A stretch of 64,000 nucleotides of DNA from CBDFKS01 sp965248905. GTDB lineage: Bacteria > Chloroflexota > Dehalococcoidia > Lucifugimonadales > JAGWBF01. The DNA lies in NCBI GenBank assembly GCA_965248905.1, contig CBDFKS010000007.1, positions 248,001-312,000 on the forward strand, given 5' to 3'. Below the pieces are notes generated by a model, which saw nothing but the letters and a program-made list of their open reading frames with translations, was not told the origin of the DNA and ran no database searches. Of this stretch, positions 60,622 through 64,000 are shown piece after piece. The position numbers were made by a program, and so were the translations under genes. The stretch's first letter is position 1. The number at the start of each line of letters is the position of its first letter.

Positions 60622-61389
60622 ATGGCAGGCAGACTTAAGGACAAGGTCGCTATTGTTACGGGTGCCGCCACAGGTATGGGTCGGTCCACAGTCATTCGCT
60701 TTGTTCAAGAGGGTGCGAAGACCGTGATAGCAGACCGAAACCGCACCGGCGGAGCAGAGACGGAAATGCTTGCTCGTGAATACGGGCCTGACGTGTTCTT
60801 CACTCCTGTAGATGTTTCCAAGCCCGACAACATTCAAGAGATGGTAAATGAGACCGTTGCCCGATTTGGCCGGTTGGACGTGCTGGTGAACGCCGCCGCA
60901 GTCCTTATCAAGACTCCATCCCTGGCTGATATCGATGAAAAAGACTGGGACTTGATCATGTCCACCAATTTGAAGGGGCTGTTCTTCTGCTGCAAGTACG
61001 CCATTCCCCCGATGCTGAAAAGTGGCGGGGGCTCCATTGTAAACATCTCATCGAACTCCGGCCTCGGGAATTATGGTCCCTCCCTACCCTATTCTGTGAG
61101 CAAGGCCGGGGTCATCCATCTGACCACCATCGCCGCCAGCCAGTACACCTCTCAGGGCATACGCATCAATGTGATAGCGCCTGGCCCCGTGGATACTCCC
61201 CAGATGAGAGGTAGTTCAGGCAGCGCGGAAGCTTTCATGGAATCTGTGAACCGACATCCCATGAAGCGCGCCGGCACTCCCGATGAGATTGCCAATGTGA
61301 TCACATTCCTGGCTTCGGATGAAGCATCATTCATCAGCGGTAGCACCTTCATAGTCGATGGAGGAGCTTGGGCATCACCTCGCCGGTAA
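60622..61389 (+). CDS. Short-chain dehydrogenase/reductase
   Basis: 255 residues. TGAATGMG (cofactor), NAAA after LDVLVN, SSNS with the active-site Ser, YSVSK (Tyr-x-x-x-Lys), PGPVDTPQ and a C-terminal SGSTFIVDGGAWAS follow the classical SDR plan. NAD or NADP preference is not decided, though Asp after VIA (IADRN) suggests NAD. It is probably in an operon with the amidohydrolase, 58 bp upstream. Confidence 0.92.
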   Translation: MAGRLKDKVAIVTGAATGMGRSTVIRFVQEGAKTVIADRNRTGGAETEMLAREYGPDVFFTPVDVSKPDNIQEMVNETVARFGRLDVLVNAAAVLIKTPSLADIDEKDWDLIMSTNLKGLFFCCKYAIPPMLKSGGGSIVNISSNSGLGNYGPSLPYSVSKAGVIHLTTIAASQYTSQGIRINVIAPGPVDTPQMRGSSGSAEAFMESVNRHPMKRAGTPDEIANVITFLASDEASFISGSTFIVDGGAWASPRR

Positions 61390-61405
61390 GCAGGATGAAG
61401 GAAGC

Positions 61406-61648
61406 ATGAACGCATTAGAAGAGATAGCGAACAAAGCGATAGCGGATTACGGTTTCAGGCAGGAAGCCCAATGGAGCCCGGAAAGCGTGGCGGCTCGGTG
61501 GGGCCTTTCGCCGCAAGAGGCGCAGGTGCTTCAGGGGCCCGTTCGCGACGCACTGGAGGCTCTCCCAATTCCGGTGGAGCCTCAAGACATACCCCAGGAG
61601 CAGGAGCGGTTCTCCAAGCTCATCCGCGACGCCCTGCGCGCCTCATAA
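61406..61648 (+). CDS. Small helical protein after the SDR gene
   Basis: 80 residues from the ATG at 61406 (GAAGGA upstream). MNALEEIANKAIADYGFRQE, then AARWGLSPQEAQVLQGPVRD and QERFSKLIRDAL. It is acidic and helical. I recognise no family; its place suggests a pathway-linked accessory protein. Confidence 0.6.
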   Translation: MNALEEIANKAIADYGFRQEAQWSPESVAARWGLSPQEAQVLQGPVRDALEALPIPVEPQDIPQEQERFSKLIRDALRAS

Positions 61649-61968
61649 GGCTCCCGTGTAGTCTGGGTCAGGCCGTTTCAGTCAGCGTTTAGAATACGCC
61701 TACAAAACCTCAGTACGTTCTCTCTTTCCGCTCGCCACCTCGTCCCTGCCATGACCTAAACGCTGAATCTATGGTCATCATCGTGTAAAGCGTTGCGGCC
61801 GATAGGAGTCTTGACGAAGCTGAGTATACGAGTGGCGGTACCGGATGCGAATATGTGGGTTAAGCGAATTATGGCCGGCCCCAAGCTCGCCTGTATCGGC
61901 TATGAAAAAGCTATGATAAAATTGGAGTGAAATTCTAGATGTCGTTAACAAGATGGGGAGGAAGATAG
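61649..61968. other. Intergenic region with an 11-bp inverted repeat
   Basis: 320 bp without a gene. TCAGCGTTTAG (61682-61692) and its perfect complement CTAAACGCTGA (61756-61766), 63 bp apart. TATGATAAAAT at 61911-61921 is a candidate -10 for the next gene. Confidence 0.5.
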
Positions 61969-64000
61969 ATGGATTCCAACGTGGTGCTTTCTACTCAGGA
62001 GTACAACGTCGTTGGTACCAGGCCTATACGCCACGATGGCACGGACAAGGTGACGGGGCGGGCCCAATATAGTGCCGATATTAATTTACCTGGACTTCTC
62101 CATGGCAAGATATTGCGGAGCCCTCATCCCCACGCTCGCATCAAGTCCATCGATTTTAGCAGGGCTTTAGCCCTGCCCGGGGTAAAAGCCGTAGCCACTT
62201 CTGAGGACCTGGCTCAGCCTTCGGGTCTGGCTATAGATCTGGGCGAGGGCGCCATGATGAATCCCAGATTCCTCAGCAACAACTGTCTCGCGCGTGACAA
62301 AGTGTTGTATAAGGGCCACGCCATCGTCGCGATAGCGGCAACCAGCCCTCACTTGGCGGAGGAGGCTCTCTCTCTAATAGATGTGGATTACGAAGTCCTG
62401 CCTTCGGTGATCGACGTTCTCGATGCCATGAAGGACGACGCTCCGATATTGCACGACCGGTTGGAGACATTGACGAGCTCTTCCAAGCCCGCAGGAGGCC
62501 TCAGAGCTGATGGCGATGGCGCTAAGGGCACCAACATATCCAGCCATTTCGTGGCGGAAATGGGCGATATGGATGAAGGGTTCAAGAGCGCTGATGTCAT
62601 AGTCGAGCGGGAATTTCACACCGCCTCGGTCCATCAGGGGTACATCGAACCCCACAGCGCCACGGCCTTCTGGAACGCTGACGACAAACTGACCGTTTGG
62701 TGTAGCTCTCAGGGCCATTTCCAGGTGCGTGAGCAAACGGCTTTGCTCCTTGGTATTCCCGTGTCGACGGTCAAAGTTGTCCCATTGGAGATCGGCGGAG
62801 GGTTCGGCGGCAAACTTGTCCCGTACCTAGAACCCCTTGCCTCTGTTCTTTCGAAGAAGACAGGACATCCTGTAAAGATAACGATGAGCCGAACTGAAGT
62901 GTTCGAGGGCACGGGTCCCGCCCCCGGTTGCTATATCAAAGTGAAGATAGGAGCGACCAAAGCGGGACGCATTACTGCGGCGGACGCCTTTCTGGCCTAC
63001 CAGGCTGGGGCGTTTCCCGGCGCGCCGGTAGGTGCCGCCTCCCAGTGTATGTTTGCCCCTTACGACATCGCCAACGCCCGCGTGGAAGCGTACGACGTCG
63101 TGTCCAACAAGCCCAAAACCACGGCTTACAGGGCCCCGGGCACTCCCGTTGCCGCTTTTGCAGCCGAGACAATCATCGACGAAATCTGCGAAAAGATTGG
63201 CATGGACCCCTTGGAGTTCCGTATGATCAACGGTGCCAAGGAAGGTACCCGTGTCGTTACTGGCCCTAAATTTCCCCGCATAGGCTATCTGGAGACCGTC
63301 CAAGCGACCAAGGAGCACGAACACTACACAGCGCCCCTCAAGGGGCCCAACCGGGGCCGAGGTGTTGCCAGTGGTTTCTGGAGGAACAACACCGGCGCAT
63401 CCTGCGTGGTGGCCAGTGTGAACTCAGACGGCACTGTCAGTTTGGTGGAGGGGTCGGCTGATATCGGAGGCTCAAGGGCCGTCGTTGCAATGGAGCTTGC
63501 AGAGGTATTGGGAATAGCCGCTGAGGATGTACGTCCTACAGTGGCGGACACGGACTCGGTTGGCTATACCTCCACCACTGGAGGCAGCGGGGTAGCTTTC
63601 AAGACCGGTTGGGCCGCCTACGAAGCCGCCCATGACGTCAAGCGGCAAATGGTCGAGCGGTCGGCTACCATCTGGGATGTGCCGCCTGCCGACGTTGAAT
63701 ACGCCGACGGCGCCATTTCCCATATATCGGACCCGGAACTGCGATTTACTTTCAGGGAGCTAGCGGGCATGCTGAACTCCACCGGTGGCCCCATTGTAGG
63801 TCGGGCCAACGTGCTCCCAGGAGGAGTCGGAGGAGCATTCGCAGTAAACATTGTGGATGTGGAAGTAGACCCTGACACGGGCAAGGTGGAGATCCTGCGG
63901 TACACCGCCCTTCAGGATGCGGGGAAGGCCATCCACCCCAGCTACGTTGAGGGGCAGATACAGGGTGGTGTCGCCCAGGGTATAGGCTGGGCGCTTAGCG
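61969..64000 (+). CDS. Molybdenum hydroxylase large subunit (XdhA/CoxL type), partial
   Basis: 677 codons to the window edge; the 3' end lies outside. GGGGAGG precedes the ATG. VGTRPIRHDGTDKVTGRAQY, GLLHGKILRSPHPHARIKSI and LPGVKAV form domain a/b. The molybdenum-binding part shows WCSSQGHFQVREQTALLLGI, IGGGFGGKLVP, TTAYRAPGTPVAAFAAETII and GGSGVAFKTG. The R-A-P-G-x-P loop fits xanthine-dehydrogenase-like, not CO-dehydrogenase (AYRCSFR), active sites. The FAD and 2Fe-2S subunits are not in view and probably follow. It would hydroxylate a heterocycle or aldehyde. Confidence 0.92.
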   Translation, partial: MDSNVVLSTQEYNVVGTRPIRHDGTDKVTGRAQYSADINLPGLLHGKILRSPHPHARIKSIDFSRALALPGVKAVATSEDLAQPSGLAIDLGEGAMMNPRFLSNNCLARDKVLYKGHAIVAIAATSPHLAEEALSLIDVDYEVLPSVIDVLDAMKDDAPILHDRLETLTSSSKPAGGLRADGDGAKGTNISSHFVAEMGDMDEGFKSADVIVEREFHTASVHQGYIEPHSATAFWNADDKLTVWCSSQGHFQVREQTALLLGIPVSTVKVVPLEIGGGFGGKLVPYLEPLASVLSKKTGHPVKITMSRTEVFEGTGPAPGCYIKVKIGATKAGRITAADAFLAYQAGAFPGAPVGAASQCMFAPYDIANARVEAYDVVSNKPKTTAYRAPGTPVAAFAAETIIDEICEKIGMDPLEFRMINGAKEGTRVVTGPKFPRIGYLETVQATKEHEHYTAPLKGPNRGRGVASGFWRNNTGASCVVASVNSDGTVSLVEGSADIGGSRAVVAMELAEVLGIAAEDVRPTVADTDSVGYTSTTGGSGVAFKTGWAAYEAAHDVKRQMVERSATIWDVPPADVEYADGAISHISDPELRFTFRELAGMLNSTGGPIVGRANVLPGGVGGAFAVNIVDVEVDPDTGKVEILRYTALQDAGKAIHPSYVEGQIQGGVAQGIGWALS

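Noticed and set aside
61682..61766. Third attC site
   Set aside because: The arms lack the RYYYAAC/GTTRRRY order relative to inner L boxes, and no cassette gene adjoins.
1..64000. CRISPR array
   Set aside because: No direct repeats of 24-40 bp with regular unique spacers, and no cas genes, were found. The regular repeats seen are protein-coding (fibre, propeller, J) or the 13-bp iterons.

Overview
The window reads as one stretch of a bacterial chromosome that holds a decaying temperate phage, several relics of mobile DNA and a set of ordinary host genes. The host is most likely a Chloroflexota bacterium of the Dehalococcoidia/SAR202 kind. This is inferred from gene style: Thr-Pro-linked lipoproteins, a CSLREA/choice-of-anchor Q surface protein, a cyclase-ATPase-TPR giant, CoxL/Xdh-type hydroxylase, amidohydrolase and SDR genes, and a GAACnnnnGTTC LexA box. 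No rRNA or protein marker fixes the taxonomy.

Layout. 1-9996 (+): tail module of a contractile-tail (myovirus-like) phage in assembly order: lipoprotein, tape measure, Dit-like, plug, hub, spike, gp25, baseplate J, tail protein I, fibre, beta-propeller proteins. 10099-17269 (-): large serine integrase, XRE regulator, primase-polymerase, a RepA-like ATPase cut in two by an IS1182-family element, and small genes. Between primase and ATPase lie four copies of TTAAGANTGCCAA at 30-31 bp spacing in alternating orientation, a probable origin or operator. 17408-19496 (+): IS6-like transposase and small overlapping phage-type genes. 19545-24963: CSLREA lipoprotein, C-protein-like regulator with a start-codon palindrome, broken nuclease, NmrA reductase, dead tyrosine recombinase and F420-type reductase. 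24993-31363 (-): cyclase-ATPase-TPR regulator, threonine aldolase and ferritin-like protein. 31493-34974: a gene graveyard with a broken nuclease/lamin-tail gene, phage scraps, a metzincin lipoprotein, a leucine-type tRNA remnant and an IS481-like element that borders a 5'-truncated MMPL transporter. 37015-39531 (-): amidase, then two integron-type attC sites bracketing a small cassette gene and a cyclase gene. 39878-43045: RhlE-like helicase and BipA. 43553-48164 (-): four-gene phosphorelay with a hybrid kinase and a receiver-FlaH/KaiC ATPase fusion. 48467-50521: BrnT/BrnA toxin-antitoxin, a second antitoxin-like gene and two membrane proteins. 50728-56286 (+): SOS-controlled mutagenesis operon with a DUF72-ImuB fusion, a small DUF6504-like protein and DnaE2. 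56621-59190 (+): ParA gene split by an IS5-family element, plus a partner gene. 59442-64000 (+): amidohydrolase, SDR, small protein and a partial molybdenum hydroxylase.

How it works together. The phage-type genes would give integration, replication and tail assembly, but the split ATPase and frameshifts suggest a defective prophage. The SOS operon would make an error-prone translesion complex, with ImuB as adaptor and DnaE2 as polymerase. The phosphorelay couples sensing to a RecA-fold ATPase rather than to DNA binding. At least three genes were broken by insertion; for two of them (ATPase and ParA) the original reading frame can be rebuilt exactly by removing the element and one target copy. 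Several other breaks are single-base changes in homopolymers, so part of the apparent decay could be sequencing error.
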